Positions 25,539 through 35,969 of a stretch of 64,000 nucleotides of DNA are shown piece after piece. Position 1 is the stretch's first letter. Each line of letters opens with the position of its first letter. Both the position numbers and the translations under genes were made by a program. Origin of the DNA: Planktothricoides raciborskii GIHE-MW2 (lineage in GTDB: Bacteria > Cyanobacteriota > Cyanobacteriia > Cyanobacteriales > Laspinemataceae); assembly GCF_040564635.1 (NCBI RefSeq), contig NZ_CP159837.1, positions 5,133,001 through 5,197,000 of the forward strand, given 5' to 3'. The notes below the pieces were generated by a model. The model was not told the origin of the DNA and did not search any database. It worked only from the letters and a program-made list of their open reading frames with translations.

Positions 25539-26395
25539 GGGCGTGTCATCAATTGGAAGACTTGACAAAAAGCAGGAGAAATGCAGAGGTAGAAGCAGAA
25601 AACTTTTTAGATCATCAGGTGAATTATGCGCCGTTACGCTCTCAGAGACGACCAATGGGAAAAAATTGAGCCTCTGCTTCCGGGCAGAAAAGGACATGTC
25701 GGAGTTACGGCCAAAGATAATCGTCTCTTTGTTGAAGCAGTTCTCTATCGCTATCGTGCCGGTATTCCTTGGCGTGATTTACCCGACAGATTTGGTGATT
25801 TTAGGGTGATTCACACTCGATTTAGTCGTTGGTGTCGTTCTGGGGTGTGGGAGAATATCTTCGAGTTACTGGCAGAAGATGCGGATGATGAATATGCCAT
25901 GATTGATAGTACGATTGTGCGAGCCCATCAACACAGTGCCGGGGCGGAAAAAAAGGGGGAGAAGACCAAGCCATTGGACGTAGCAAAGGGGGGTTGAGCA
26001 CTAAGATTCATGCCACTTGTGATGCACTGGGGAATCCGACCGGATTTCATTTAACTGCGGGGCAAGCCCATGACTTAGAGGGAGCGGATGTCTTGTTACC
26101 AGAGATAGAAGCGGAGGCAGTTTTAGCAGACAAAGCATATGATGCAGATGAGCGAGTTCGAAAGCGATATCTTCCGCCAAAAAATGTGAGGCGGTGATTC
26201 CCTCAAAAGGGAATCGCACAGTCTCTTACCCATATGACAAAGAGCTTTATAAAGCCCGTCATTTAATTGAGAACTTTTTTGCCCGTCTGAAGCAATATAG
26301 AGCGATTGCAACTCGTTATGATAAGACTGCTCGTAATTTTTTAGGAGCAATTTATCTCATCGCTTCTGTCATTTGGCTTAATTGATGACACGCCC
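25539..26395 (+). mobile_element. IS5-family insertion sequence (IS427-like), 857 bp
   Basis: Terminal inverted repeats GGGCGTGTCATCAATT / AATTGATGACACGCCC are perfect over 16 bases, with TA duplicated at both ends (25537-25538 and 26396-26397). One transposase fills the interior. Ends and target duplication are intact, so the insertion is recent, but the transposase carries an extra frameshift. Confidence 0.9.
25626..26385 (+). pseudogene. IS5-family transposase, frameshifted
   Basis: ORF A (25626-25997, MRRYALRDDQWEKIEPLLPG, AMIDSTIVRAHQHSAG with the first Asp of DDE) ends just after A3G6 at 25985-25993. A -1 slip there joins LSTKIHATCDALGNP, the normal programmed fusion of this group. The second part ends at 26197 after an A6 run near 26179; one more A would restore KKCEAVIPSKGNRTV and the end RHLIENFFARLKQYRAIATR (containing the final Glu). 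The second shift is not expected, so the copy is probably inactive unless slippage rescues it. Confidence 0.85.
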
Positions 26396-26397
26396 TA

Positions 26398-27290
26398 GGT
26401 TAAATAAGTTAAATAAATATACAGAGAGTTGCTGATGTCACCCATGAATCTGCGCCGGGACCGGGATTGACCCATCGGGTACAAACCGAATCTGAGAATA
26501 TTTCTGAACAGAAACAGATCCAGAAACAGAGTCAATCGGCTGGGCGGAATCGAAGAATCCCCTAAGCCGGGAGACTTTTGAGCGGATTTAGCCAGCGATC
26601 GCCCCACTCTCCGTGAAATCAATGTCCACCGTCCGCGCTTTGTAGATTTTTGTAGATTTATGTAGATTTATGTTAAGTTATTGTAGCAAAAATTTTCGAC
26701 CAAAAAATCAAAAATTTTAAGAAAATATTATTAGGAAAATATTAGGAAAATCTTTCAAATAACCCTTTGATGGCTTTTTCAACTATTTTCGGTTTAATTA
26801 TAATAAAAAATGACGATTAATTTTGTAGTCAGGCTTAATTGATTAAAACCTAGCCAAAAACAAAAAAAAATTAAAAAAATTACATCAATATATATAAAAA
26901 TATCTTTTTTGGCTTTAATTTTTTTAAAAAAATTTTTTTTATAAGTTTAAGTTTGAAAATACAGAAAAATATCCTGATACACTGAACTTTATCTAGGAAA
27001 AATATCGGTATTTTTATCGGTAGATGAATCGGTTAAAAAGCCGGTTGAGTTAGCAAAAAAACAACAAAGCCAAGGAGGTAATCAACTGAGAAGCCTAAAG
27101 TTTATCGGGGGAATTAAACCACCCAAGTAATGTCCAGCTAACCGCTTTTTTCTCTTTGTGAAACAGCCTCTTGTGAAACTTCCTCTGTGGTTGCCAAGAT
27201 GGATAGAGGCAGTTCTGAAGCAGATCGAAGCGATCTCTCCGAGCCAAAAATAAGTCAAACTGATAATAAGCATATATCAAAAATAAAACT
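26398..27290. other. AT-rich intergenic region
   Basis: TGTAGATTTATG-type short repeats at 26640-26672 and very AT-rich DNA to 27000. An AAGGAGG at 27072 precedes only a 14-codon frame without a normal start. It probably holds the promoter of the WD40 gene; no gene is called. Confidence 0.5.
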
Positions 27291-29441
27291 ATGACAAAAA
27301 CATCAAATCATCCTAGCGAGCGCGATCAGGTTTTAACCCATCTCAAGTTAAGAATCACTCGGTTAAAACAAGCTTTGAATCAAGGAGAAAAAGGATTAGA
27401 CTTAGTAATTGCGGCGTTGCAAGATGACTCAGAACCGATCACCAGAGCCGCCTATATGTTGCTCAAGCAAAATCCACACCCCAAGGTCAGAGAAGCGCTC
27501 AAGCAATATAACCCTTATCGGTTTTTCAAATGTATCCGTACTCTCGGTGGACATTCCAGCCGAGTATATACCATTGCCATTAGTCCCGATGGCCAAATGT
27601 TAGCCAGTGGCACGAATGACAATATCATCAAACTTTGGCATATTCAAAGAGGTCTGGAAGAGCGAATATTCACGGGACATATTGATTGGGTGGATTCCGT
27701 AGCCTTTAGTCCCGATGGGCATATGCTGGCTAGTGGCAGTGGTGACAGTAGCATTAAGTTGTGGAATGTCTCGACCGGGGAATTGATTCAAACCCTGAAA
27801 GATCATAGCCGCTGGGTTACTTCCGTGGCTTTTAGTCCCGATGGGAAGATGCTGGCTAGTGGCAGTAAAGATAACACGATTAAGCTCTGGAATTTGGTGC
27901 CGGATGCCAATGGCCAAATTTCGTCCCAGCCGCTGTACACAATGGAGGATCACTACGACTGGGTATATGCTGTGGTGTTCAGTCCCAATGGGGAGATGTT
28001 AGCCAGCAGTGGGGACAGTACCATTAAAGTCTGGGACTTACGCACTAGGATCTGTAAACTCACTTTGACTGGCCATTATGATTGGGTTTACACTGTGGCG
28101 TTTAGTCCCGATGGCCATATGTTAGCCAGTGGATCGGAAGATGCCACGATTAAACTCTGGCAGGCGAACACCGGCAAAGCGATCGCGACTTTAAAAGGAC
28201 ATTCTTTAGGGGTGAATTCTCTGGCATTTAGTCCCGATGGTCAGACTTTGGCCAGTGGTAGTGCGGATCAAAGTGTCAAACTGTGGGATATGAGGAGTTA
28301 CAAGCATATTACTCTGCGAGGTCATTCTGATTGGGTCAGTTCCGTGGCGTTCAGTGCCAATGGCAAGATTTTAGCCACGGGGAGTGGCGATCGCACCATC
28401 AAAATCTGGGATCCGGTGACAACTGAAGAAAAAAATACCCTCGGTGGAGATGTGGAATTTGCCGAGTCAGTGATTTTTACTCCCGATGGGCAAATTTTAG
28501 GCAGCAATCAACCCCAAGAACCGCCGAAACTCTATAATCTCCATGCGGGGGAAGAATTTCTCAGCATCACTGGTCACTCCAGTTGGGTGGAAGTGGTCAG
28601 CGTCAGTCCCACGGGGCCAATTTTAGCCAGTGGCAGTGAAGACGGCATTATTAAATTGTGGAATTTGCGGACAGGTTACATAATTCAAACCCTGCGAGGG
28701 CACAAAGGAGGAGTTTGGGCGATCTCCTTCACTCCCGACGGTCAGACCTTAGTCAGTGGTGGTAACGATACCACGATTAAACTATGGAATCTAGAAAACC
28801 ATCAAGAGATGCTTTCTCTGAATGGGCATTCTGAAAGAATTGATGCGATCTCCATCAGCCCGAATGGGGAAATTCTGGCCACGGGGAGTGCCGATGAAAC
28901 CATCAAACTTTGGCACCTACCAACTCGCCAACAAGTATTAACTTTAACCGGACATACTGACCGGGTAAGTTCTCTATCTTTTAATCGAGATGGAGATATT
29001 TTAGCCAGTGGCAGTAGCGATGGCACGGTCAAATTTTGGCATCCAGTCACCGGCGAAATCTTACACAATTTTAAAACCCAAACAGATGGCGTTAATCACG
29101 TTGCTTTTAGTGGCCGGTCTGGACTCCTAGCCGCCGCAGGAGACAACGGCACCGTCAAACTTTGGAACCTGAAAAATAACGAGGCTTATGCCACCTTTGA
29201 TGGCCATAAAGATGCGGTAATGACTGTGGCATTTAGTCCCTATGGGCATCAACTTGCCAGTGGCAGTGCCGATACCAGTATTAAAGTTTGGAATCTTTAT
29301 AACGGTCAACAACTAAGAACTTTGAATGGACATTCTGAGTCCGTGAATTCTCTATGTTTCAGCTTAAGCGGATTCGGCAAATCCTATATTTTAGCCAGTG
29401 GCAGTGCTGATGGTACGGTTAAAGTTTGGGGGGTTTTATGA
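27291..29441 (+). CDS. WD40 beta-propeller protein with about 15 repeats
   Basis: 716 residues. A helical N-terminus (LVIAALQDDSEPITRAAYML, HEAT-like) is followed by some fifteen WD repeats ending at the last residue; typical units are VAFSPDGHMLASGSGD-SIKLWN. The eighth (VIFTPDGQILGSNQPQ) has lost the WD signature, so two propellers of about seven blades separated by a degenerate unit are likely. No enzymatic domain is present. A cytosolic scaffold in signalling is the usual guess for such cyanobacterial proteins. ATG 27291 has no strong ribosome binding site. Confidence 0.88.
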   Translation: MTKTSNHPSERDQVLTHLKLRITRLKQALNQGEKGLDLVIAALQDDSEPITRAAYMLLKQNPHPKVREALKQYNPYRFFKCIRTLGGHSSRVYTIAISPDGQMLASGTNDNIIKLWHIQRGLEERIFTGHIDWVDSVAFSPDGHMLASGSGDSSIKLWNVSTGELIQTLKDHSRWVTSVAFSPDGKMLASGSKDNTIKLWNLVPDANGQISSQPLYTMEDHYDWVYAVVFSPNGEMLASSGDSTIKVWDLRTRICKLTLTGHYDWVYTVAFSPDGHMLASGSEDATIKLWQANTGKAIATLKGHSLGVNSLAFSPDGQTLASGSADQSVKLWDMRSYKHITLRGHSDWVSSVAFSANGKILATGSGDRTIKIWDPVTTEEKNTLGGDVEFAESVIFTPDGQILGSNQPQEPPKLYNLHAGEEFLSITGHSSWVEVVSVSPTGPILASGSEDGIIKLWNLRTGYIIQTLRGHKGGVWAISFTPDGQTLVSGGNDTTIKLWNLENHQEMLSLNGHSERIDAISISPNGEILATGSADETIKLWHLPTRQQVLTLTGHTDRVSSLSFNRDGDILASGSSDGTVKFWHPVTGEILHNFKTQTDGVNHVAFSGRSGLLAAAGDNGTVKLWNLKNNEAYATFDGHKDAVMTVAFSPYGHQLASGSADTSIKVWNLYNGQQLRTLNGHSESVNSLCFSLSGFGKSYILASGSADGTVKVWGVL

Positions 29442-29444
29442 GCG

Positions 29445-29507
29445 GAAACCGGGTTTTTTCCCTCTGCCAAAAGCATCTCAGTGGCTCACAGCAAAAAACC
29501 CGGTTTC
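29445..29507. terminator. AAACCCGG-family hairpin between convergent genes
   Basis: GAAACCGGGTTTTTT (29445) and AAAAAACCCGGTTTC (29493) form a 15-bp stem between the WD40 stop and the ndhD stop. Confidence 0.75.
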
Positions 29508-29514
29508 TTGAATT

Positions 29515-31101
29515 TTACCAAGCGTCGCCAATGGTGGGGGCTTGCATTGGCTCGGATAAAGCAACGGAAGGCTGTTTCACCAAGCTGGGCACCACTTCTC
29601 TGAGTTTGGCATTCAACTGTTGAGTGGTGGCATCATAGATTTGCGTGGTTAATTTGGGATAGACTCCAATGCCAATAATCGGCACTAACAAAGAAGCAAT
29701 AATAAAGACTTCTCTAGGTTCGGCGTCCACCAAAATTTGACTTTCTACTAAGTTTTTATTTTCCGGTCCGTAGAGGATTTCTCGTAACATGGACAGCAAA
29801 TAAATTGGCGTCAAAATCACTCCAACAGCGGCCAAAATTACCACCACTAATTTAAATGTGGGGTTGTAAGCATCACTGGTGGCAAAGCCAACAAAGACCA
29901 TTAACTCCGCCACAAATCCACTCATTCCAGGCAAGGCTAAAGAAGCCAAAGAACAGGTCGTCCACATGGCAAAAATTTTCTTCATTTTTTGCCCAACGCC
30001 ACCCATTTCATCCAACATCAACGTATGAGTGCGATCGTAGGTGGCTCCCACCATAAAGAAGAGACTGGCACCAATTAAACCGTGGGAAATCATTTGCAGC
30101 ATGGCCCCACTCATGCCCAAATCGTTAAATGAAGCAATGCCAATTAGGACAAAGCCCATGTGAGAAATGGAAGAGTAAGCAATTTTCCGCTTGAGATTTC
30201 TTTGGGCAAAAGAAGTTAACGCCGCATAGACAATATTCACCACCCCCAAAATTACCAATACCGGGGCAAATTGGGCATGGGCTTCTGGGAGCATTCCCAC
30301 GTTCATTCTAATTAGGGCATATCCACCCATTTTCAGCAGAATGCCAGCCAGTAACATATGTGCGGGTGCGGTGGCTTCCCCGTGAGCATCCGGCAGCCAG
30401 GTATGCAGGGGGAAAATGGGCAATTTCACGCCGTAAGCAATTAAAAAGCCACCGTAGAGGAGCAGTTGGAAGTTCATGGCATAGTCTTTGGCGGCGATCG
30501 CTCTCATATCAAACGTCACCGTATCACCATAAAATGCCATTGCCAGGGCTGCTACCAAAATAAACAGAGAACCACCGGCAGTGTAGAGAATAAACTTAGT
30601 GGCGGCATAGAGGCGTTTTTTGCCCCCCCAAATGGACAAAATCAGATAAACCGGCACCAGTTCTAGTTCCCAGACCAGGAAAAACAGCAGCATATCCTGG
30701 ACGGCAAACACGGCAATTTGACCACCGTACATGGCCAACATTAAGAAATAGAACAGCTTGGGCTTAAAGGTGACTGGCCAAGCGGCCAAAATTGCCAAGG
30801 TGGTAATAAAACCAGTCAGTAGAATTAAGGGCATGGACAAGCCATCGGCACCCACAGACCAGTTTAAATCCAGATTGGGAACCCAACCATAGCTTTCCAC
30901 CAGTTGTAGGTCGGGATTGCTCAGATCGTAGTGATTGCAGAAAACGTAAGCGATCGCAGCAAAGTCAATTAACGCCACAATCAAGGAATACCACTTTACG
31001 GTCTGACCATCTTTATCGGGCAACAATGGAATTGCCAGGGCTGCCACAATGGGAAATAAAATTATGAAAGTCAGCCAGGGAAAATCAGTCATATTAATCA
31101 A
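29515..31101 (-). CDS. ndhD: NAD(P)H-quinone oxidoreductase chain 4 (NdhD1-type)
   Basis: 528 residues, about 14 membrane segments; a proton-pumping Mrp-like subunit of thylakoid NDH-1. Family landmarks include [35 protein letters not shown] (the conserved Glu of TM5) and [20 protein letters not shown]. Start is ATG 31101 (MINMTDFPW) or the ATG three codons later. It follows ndhF on the same strand after a 235-base repeat gap, the usual ndhF1-ndhD1 pairing for respiratory and cyclic electron flow. Confidence 0.95.
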   Translation of the reverse strand: MINMTDFPWLTFIILFPIVAALAIPLLPDKDGQTVKWYSLIVALIDFAAIAYVFCNHYDLSNPDLQLVESYGWVPNLDLNWSVGADGLSMPLILLTGFITTLAILAAWPVTFKPKLFYFLMLAMYGGQIAVFAVQDMLLFFLVWELELVPVYLILSIWGGKKRLYAATKFILYTAGGSLFILVAALAMAFYGDTVTFDMRAIAAKDYAMNFQLLLYGGFLIAYGVKLPIFPLHTWLPDAHGEATAPAHMLLAGILLKMGGYALIRMNVGMLPEAHAQFAPVLVILGVVNIVYAALTSFAQRNLKRKIAYSSISHMGFVLIGIASFNDLGMSGAMLQMISHGLIGASLFFMVGATYDRTHTLMLDEMGGVGQKMKKIFAMWTTCSLASLALPGMSGFVAELMVFVGFATSDAYNPTFKLVVVILAAVGVILTPIYLLSMLREILYGPENKNLVESQILVDAEPREVFIIASLLVPIIGIGVYPKLTTQIYDATTQQLNAKLREVVPSLVKQPSVALSEPMQAPTIGDAW

Positions 31102-31144
31102 TCATTGTTTGTTGTTCATTATTGGTTCACCGTTGACCGTGATT

Positions 31145-31336
31145 GGTTATTGGTTATTTGTGGTTTGAGGCAAATACCAAATAACCAATAACCGTTCATC
31201 GGAAAGAGGAAAGAGGAAAGATGAAAGAGGAAAGAGGAAAGATGAAAGATGAAAGAGGAAAATTTTCTCTTCTCTCTTCTGTGTTCTCTATTCTGTGTTC
31301 TCTATTCTCTTTTCTCTCTTCTCTCTTCTCTCTTTA
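31145..31336. repeat. Hairpin and mirror purine/pyrimidine tracts between ndhF and ndhD
   Basis: A perfect 16-bp stem GGTTATTGGTTATTTG / CAAATAACCAATAACC (31145-31193) is followed by a purine run of GAAAGAG/GAAAGAT units (31200-31260) and then a long TTCTCTCT pyrimidine run. The two runs are broadly complementary and can form a second large hairpin. Confidence 0.85.
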
Positions 31337-33415
31337 TTAGGTGACACCAGAAATAATCACTAAACCCAAAACGGCCACAAATACGATTAAGGCGTAGAAT
31401 TGGGCGCGACCATTCTCGAAGTATTTCAATCCTTCTCCGGTAATCACCGTCACCAAACCCGTCAGGTTGACGGCCCCATCGACGACGCGGGAATCCACTT
31501 CTAGGACTTGTCGGGCTAACCGGCGAGAACCTTTGACAAAGAGGAAGTCATTGATATCATCGAAGTACCACTTATTCAGGGATAACTGATACAAGGGTTG
31601 GATTTTTTGGGCGATCGCTGCGGGGTCAATTTTACGACTCATATACATCAGCGAAGCGATGGTAATCCCAATCAGGGCAATGCCCACGGAAGAACCCCCC
31701 ATCACCAGAAATTCAGTCAAATCAAATTCCTCAGCGTGTTCGAGGACTTCCGCCACCGTTTCACTGGGTGGATGAATGAACTCTTCAAAGTAGTTGGCAA
31801 ACGGGGTGCCGACTAATCCAATCAGCACTGAAGGTACTGCCAGAGCCATCAAGGGGAAAGTCATGGTCAAAGGCGACTCATGGGGATATTCACTATGACC
31901 GTGAGAGTGGTCGCAGTTGTCACCATCATGGCCGTGAGCCAATTCTTTGGGATCCATTGCTCCCGGCCCAAAAGCGTTAGCCGGTTTACCACCATTAGCG
32001 GTGGCTAAAAGTTGATTGCGGATATCGATTTCATTGCCTCGAAACTTGCCTTCAAAGGTGTTGAAGTACATCCGAAACATATAGAAAGCGGTTACACCAG
32101 CGGTCAGCCAACCAACCACCCACATCGCGGGATTGGCGGCAAAGGTACTGCCGAGGATTTCATCTTTTGACCAGAACCCGGCAAAGGGGGGAATCCCACA
32201 AATGGCCAAAGTACCAATCAAAAAGGTGGTGGCGGTAATCGGCATATATTTACGCAGACCCCCCATCAAACGCATATCCTGAGCCAGTACGGGGTCATGG
32301 CCGACCACCCCTTCCATACCATGAATCACTGAGCCAGAACAGAGGAACAGCATGGCTTTGAAATAAGCGTGGGTCATTAAGTGGAATAACCCGGCGCCGT
32401 AAGCCCCGACGCCCATTGCCATGACCATATAGCCAAGTTGGGAAATCGTGGAATAAGCTAATCCTTTTTTAATGTCGTTCTGAGTAATCGCGATCGTGGC
32501 GCCCAAGAAAGCCGTACAGCATCCAGTCCAAGCAATGACATCCATTGCCAGGGGAATTTCTTCAAAAACTGGGTACATCCGGGCAATCAAGAAGACTCCA
32601 GCGGCCACCATTGTGGCGGCGTGGATTAACGCGGAAATCGGGGTCGGGCCTTCCATCGCGTCGGGAAGCCAGACATGGAGCGGGAATTGGGCAGATTTCG
32701 CTACTGGGCCGAGAAAGACCAACACGGCAAATAAGGCCGCTAGACCAGAGGCGATCGCCCCTGACTCCACCAGTTCCGTTAGGCGATCGCCCATGACGAT
32801 AAAGTCAAAACTATCGGTAGCCCAGTAGATGCCTAAAATACCGAGCAGCAAACCAAAGTCCCCGACTCGGTTGGTGACAAATGCTTTTTGGCAAGCATCA
32901 GCCGCAGCGGTGCGATCGTACCAAAAGCCAATCAGCAAGTAGGAAGCCATCCCTACCAGTTCCCAGAATATATAGATCTGTACCAGATTGGGAGAGATCA
33001 CCAACCCCAACATGGAGGAGCTAAATATGCTCAAGTAAGCGTAAAAGCGTACATATCCTGGATCGTGAGCCATGTACCCATCGGTGTAAATCATCACCAA
33101 AAAGGTTATGGTCGTAACGATCGCCAGCATCAGAGAGGAAAGATGGTCTATCGTATAACCCATCGATAGATGAAAATTCCCTGCTGCTGCCCATTCAAAC
33201 ATTTGCGTATAGGGTTCATGTCCTTGCAGTTGACTCCACAACAGCAGAAAGGACAAGACCATTGAAGCGCCCACCAAAGAGACGACAAAGACTGCATTAG
33301 CTTGCCGCAGAGCATTCGTCGCCTTGTTGTATGAAATCAGGCCAAGGCCAACAATCATTGCTCCTGCCAAGGGCAAGACCGGGATCAGCCATGCATACTG
33401 ATATATCGGTTCCAT
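31337..33415 (-). CDS. ndhF: NAD(P)H-quinone oxidoreductase chain 5 (NdhF1-type)
   Basis: 692 residues with about 16 membrane segments. It has the LQGHEPYTQMFEWAAAGNFH entry region, YIFWELVGMASYLLIGFWYD, and HVWLPDAMEGPTPISALIHA, the proton channel segment of antiporter-like subunits. The C-terminal extension with a lateral helix and final anchor is present. ATG 33415. It is the distal pump of NDH-1. The RbcR regulator lies 2.5 kb away on the other strand, a common neighbourhood. Confidence 0.96.
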   Translation of the reverse strand: MEPIYQYAWLIPVLPLAGAMIVGLGLISYNKATNALRQANAVFVVSLVGASMVLSFLLLWSQLQGHEPYTQMFEWAAAGNFHLSMGYTIDHLSSLMLAIVTTITFLVMIYTDGYMAHDPGYVRFYAYLSIFSSSMLGLVISPNLVQIYIFWELVGMASYLLIGFWYDRTAAADACQKAFVTNRVGDFGLLLGILGIYWATDSFDFIVMGDRLTELVESGAIASGLAALFAVLVFLGPVAKSAQFPLHVWLPDAMEGPTPISALIHAATMVAAGVFLIARMYPVFEEIPLAMDVIAWTGCCTAFLGATIAITQNDIKKGLAYSTISQLGYMVMAMGVGAYGAGLFHLMTHAYFKAMLFLCSGSVIHGMEGVVGHDPVLAQDMRLMGGLRKYMPITATTFLIGTLAICGIPPFAGFWSKDEILGSTFAANPAMWVVGWLTAGVTAFYMFRMYFNTFEGKFRGNEIDIRNQLLATANGGKPANAFGPGAMDPKELAHGHDGDNCDHSHGHSEYPHESPLTMTFPLMALAVPSVLIGLVGTPFANYFEEFIHPPSETVAEVLEHAEEFDLTEFLVMGGSSVGIALIGITIASLMYMSRKIDPAAIAQKIQPLYQLSLNKWYFDDINDFLFVKGSRRLARQVLEVDSRVVDGAVNLTGLVTVITGEGLKYFENGRAQFYALIVFVAVLGLVIISGVT

Positions 33416-33623
33416 CTCTAACTTCTATTTAAGAATTTGTACTTAAGAAACACTCTGGATCACATTTTGACACAATTGCAGTCTCTTAACCTTATGCGCC
33501 ACTCAATACCATAGTCTATTCGCAGAATTTATTGACTGCTACTGTGTTAATTGTTCATTACATGAATTTTTGCTGGTACTGACCGTCAGGGGTTAGCATC
33601 AAGCAACGGATACCCAGGCTAAG

Positions 33624-34013
33624 TCATGTTTTTTTCGCAAAACTGACATCATACTCTGGTTCAGGCAACAGGGGTTGACCCTGGTTGACTAATTTGAAAA
33701 TCAGACATTGTAGCGTTCTGTATAGTTCATCGCGATGATGACACCCTTCTGCCCGATATCGCACTTCGCCCCCTTCAAACAGGATAATGGTGGGGAGGGT
33801 GGTGAGACGATAAGCGCTGGCTAGGGGTAAACTTTGATCCGCGTTGATCCCCACCAGCTTAATTTGTTCTCCCCACCTGGCTTTACAGGAAGTTAACACC
33901 GGCTCCATCATGCCACACAAGCTACACCAAGGAGCCCAAAAGTGAACAATGACTGGGGTGGATGCTTCTAAAACTTCTTGTTTAAAAGTGTACTGATTAA
34001 CTAGCAACAGCAT
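33624..34013 (-). CDS. Thioredoxin-like protein with WCSLC site
   Basis: 129 residues. HFWAPWCSLCG carries the redox Cys pair 30/33, with Ser-Leu instead of the usual Gly-Pro, and the cis-Pro is in TLPTIILFEGG. A C-terminal tail of about 30 residues (LVNQGQPLLPEPEYDVSF) goes beyond the classic 105-residue fold. No signal peptide, so cytosolic. The active-site spacer suggests a redox potential unlike TrxA. It is located upstream of ndhF on the same strand but 200 bases away. Confidence 0.85.
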   Translation of the reverse strand: MLLLVNQYTFKQEVLEASTPVIVHFWAPWCSLCGMMEPVLTSCKARWGEQIKLVGINADQSLPLASAYRLTTLPTIILFEGGEVRYRAEGCHHRDELYRTLQCLIFKLVNQGQPLLPEPEYDVSFAKKT

Positions 34014-34523
34014 TCTCCTCTCAGATCAAATAGGTTTTCTAAACAATCCTGGAATTATGCTACATCCATTTGCGATCTTTGGGGGAATAAATCCATCGCT
34101 ATCTGGATTGTTATTGAGCCACCTATGGATGTTATTTATATAAATAATTAATCTAAATAATCACTTCGATATTTTTGACATTAATCGGCTCCAATTAAAG
34201 CATAGACTGTTGCCATATCTTCTATAAATTTTAGATACCATCTATCTATGTGTTATGCCGATAAATTAACTATCTATATAATTTGACAAGTATTTTACTT
34301 ATAAAACGACTATTGTTTTATAAGTAAAATCATAAATTTAAATTTTCAATGCTATTAGCAGATAAAATAATTAGTATTTTTATCGTTATTAACCGGATAT
34401 TTTCATGTCAGGGAATTAGATTAACTAGGGGCAATTGATTAATTGCCCCTAGTTAATCTATATCTAACCACTCAGTGATAATGTGGGGCGGAAGGGGGGA
34501 GCGAAATTTAAAATTTTTATCCC
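34014..34523. other. AT-rich intergenic region
   Basis: No gene. A palindrome ATAAAACGACTATTGTTTTAT sits near 34300-34325 and a CTAGGGGCAATTGATTAATTGCCCCTAG hairpin at 34426-34454 (GGGGCAATT / AATTGCCCC arms), which could terminate the neighbouring NnrU-family gene. Confidence 0.55.
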
Positions 34524-35237
34524 TTACCAAGCAACGGTGGCAGTTGCTCGCATGAGTAAGGGGTGAGCCCACCATAAACCAAAGATAAAAATGGTAACTC
34601 CCAAATAGGCTGGGCGGATAAACTCGGCAAAATTTATGGTTTGTCGGCCTTGCAAAATCGCTAAAAAAGGTATGATTGATGTCCGATCTTTGACTTGAGC
34701 AAATGCTTCGCCATAACGAGCCATTAAGCGGCGATCGCCATGCCAAACCGCAAATAAATGATGCAGGATTAATCCCAGGGAAGTGACTAAAGTAAAGCTG
34801 GTGCCAATCCAGAGGGTATGAGCAATACACCAAATCACTTGACCTACCATTTGCGGATGACGGCAAATGCGAATAATCCCAGTTTCATACAGGTGAACTT
34901 CCGGTTTTTTGATGGCGGCAATTTCTATTAGATTAAATGTGGCTGGATAAAGAAAGAAAAAGGAAATGGCTGAAAGTACCCAAACAATCGGTTTGACGAC
35001 GGGAACTCCCTGGAGTTGCCAAAGTTGTAAGCCATCATAGCGATGGTTGAAAAAATAGATAATTAACACCACAGCCAAAGGCAAACTTACTAAGGCAAAG
35101 AGGACTCGATACAACCGGGCGCCGATCCACATTTCGCCCTTCGGTCGCAAGGCGGCTAAACCACTGTGGGCGATCGCAAACCCCAACAACAGCCCCATCA
35201 TCTGAAAATGGCTCAGAGTCAACCAATCAAGATTCAT
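34524..35237 (-). CDS. NnrU-family membrane protein (Z-ISO-like)
   Basis: 237 residues, six to seven hydrophobic segments, no signal peptide. FAIAHSGLAALRP near the N-terminus and YETGIIRICRHPQMVGQVIW near the middle carry the conserved His of the NnrU family, which includes 15-cis-zeta-carotene isomerase of plants, a heme-dependent carotenoid enzyme. A carotenoid isomerase role here is an inference from the family; some NnrU members act near denitrification genes instead, and none are present. ATG 35237. Confidence 0.75.
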   Translation of the reverse strand: MNLDWLTLSHFQMMGLLLGFAIAHSGLAALRPKGEMWIGARLYRVLFALVSLPLAVVLIIYFFNHRYDGLQLWQLQGVPVVKPIVWVLSAISFFFLYPATFNLIEIAAIKKPEVHLYETGIIRICRHPQMVGQVIWCIAHTLWIGTSFTLVTSLGLILHHLFAVWHGDRRLMARYGEAFAQVKDRTSIIPFLAILQGRQTINFAEFIRPAYLGVTIFIFGLWWAHPLLMRATATVAW

Positions 35238-35969
35238 TTCTGATTTTTAATCCCCATTGAGAACAATTAATCATCAACAACCATCGTGACATAATTCGGG
35301 CTCAGGCCACGAACTTTCGTCTGTTTTGAATATTCATATAGGGGCGTAATGCTTAGGCCAGGGGGCTACCGGATCACCTGTAGGGGCGATCGAGCTTTCT
35401 CTCCCGACGCTTTCTGGAAGCGCCCTCTGGAAACGACCGGGGATCTCGTTCTTAGGGGATCACCAGTTTTAGACATATAGCAATCTTAAATGATTTATGA
35501 AACTGCTCCCCTCTCCCGTTTTGGGCTGCCCCCCGCGAAGGCGGGGGCAGGGGTAGGTTGGGGGTGAGGGTTCATTCCACAACTGATATAGGATTGCTGT
35601 ATCTCGACATATCTAATGGATCTGGGATATGGGATATGGGATCTGGGATCTGGTCAAAATATCCGGGCGCGTCCGCCAACGAGTGGGGGGGTGGTAAACT
35701 GCAATTGCAATCCCTTTTACAAAAAACAGTGAGAGGATTAAGGAGAGACATTTTTCTGTCGCCATCAAAAGAAAATCTTGATTCAATACCCACCCTTAGT
35801 GCCGAGGACGAACCTCTATCTCGCGCAGATCACCCAGTAGGGTGGGGATATTTGGCGGTTCAATAAAAATCCAGCTAAGGATCTTGAATCTTGTCTTGGC
35901 CAAAGAAATCCGTTTTTTGTGTTGACTTTACGCAACACCCCCAAAAAACTATAACTACGGGAAAAAACT
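35238..35969. other. Intergenic with repeats upstream of rbcR
   Basis: A GC hairpin CCCCCGC-GAAG-GCGGGGG (35530-35547), GGGATATGGGATCTGG repeats (35626-35652), and GTAGGGGCGAT near 35381. Just before rbcR, GTGTTG/CAACAC (35919-35938) is an inverted repeat of the size used by LysR proteins and may be an autoregulatory site. The frame at 35558-35866 is repeat DNA, not a gene. Confidence 0.5.

Noticed and set aside
27070-27126. AAGGAGG followed by a 14-codon peptide
   Set aside because: It has no ATG, GTG or TTG at a suitable distance; a start at CTG would be needed.
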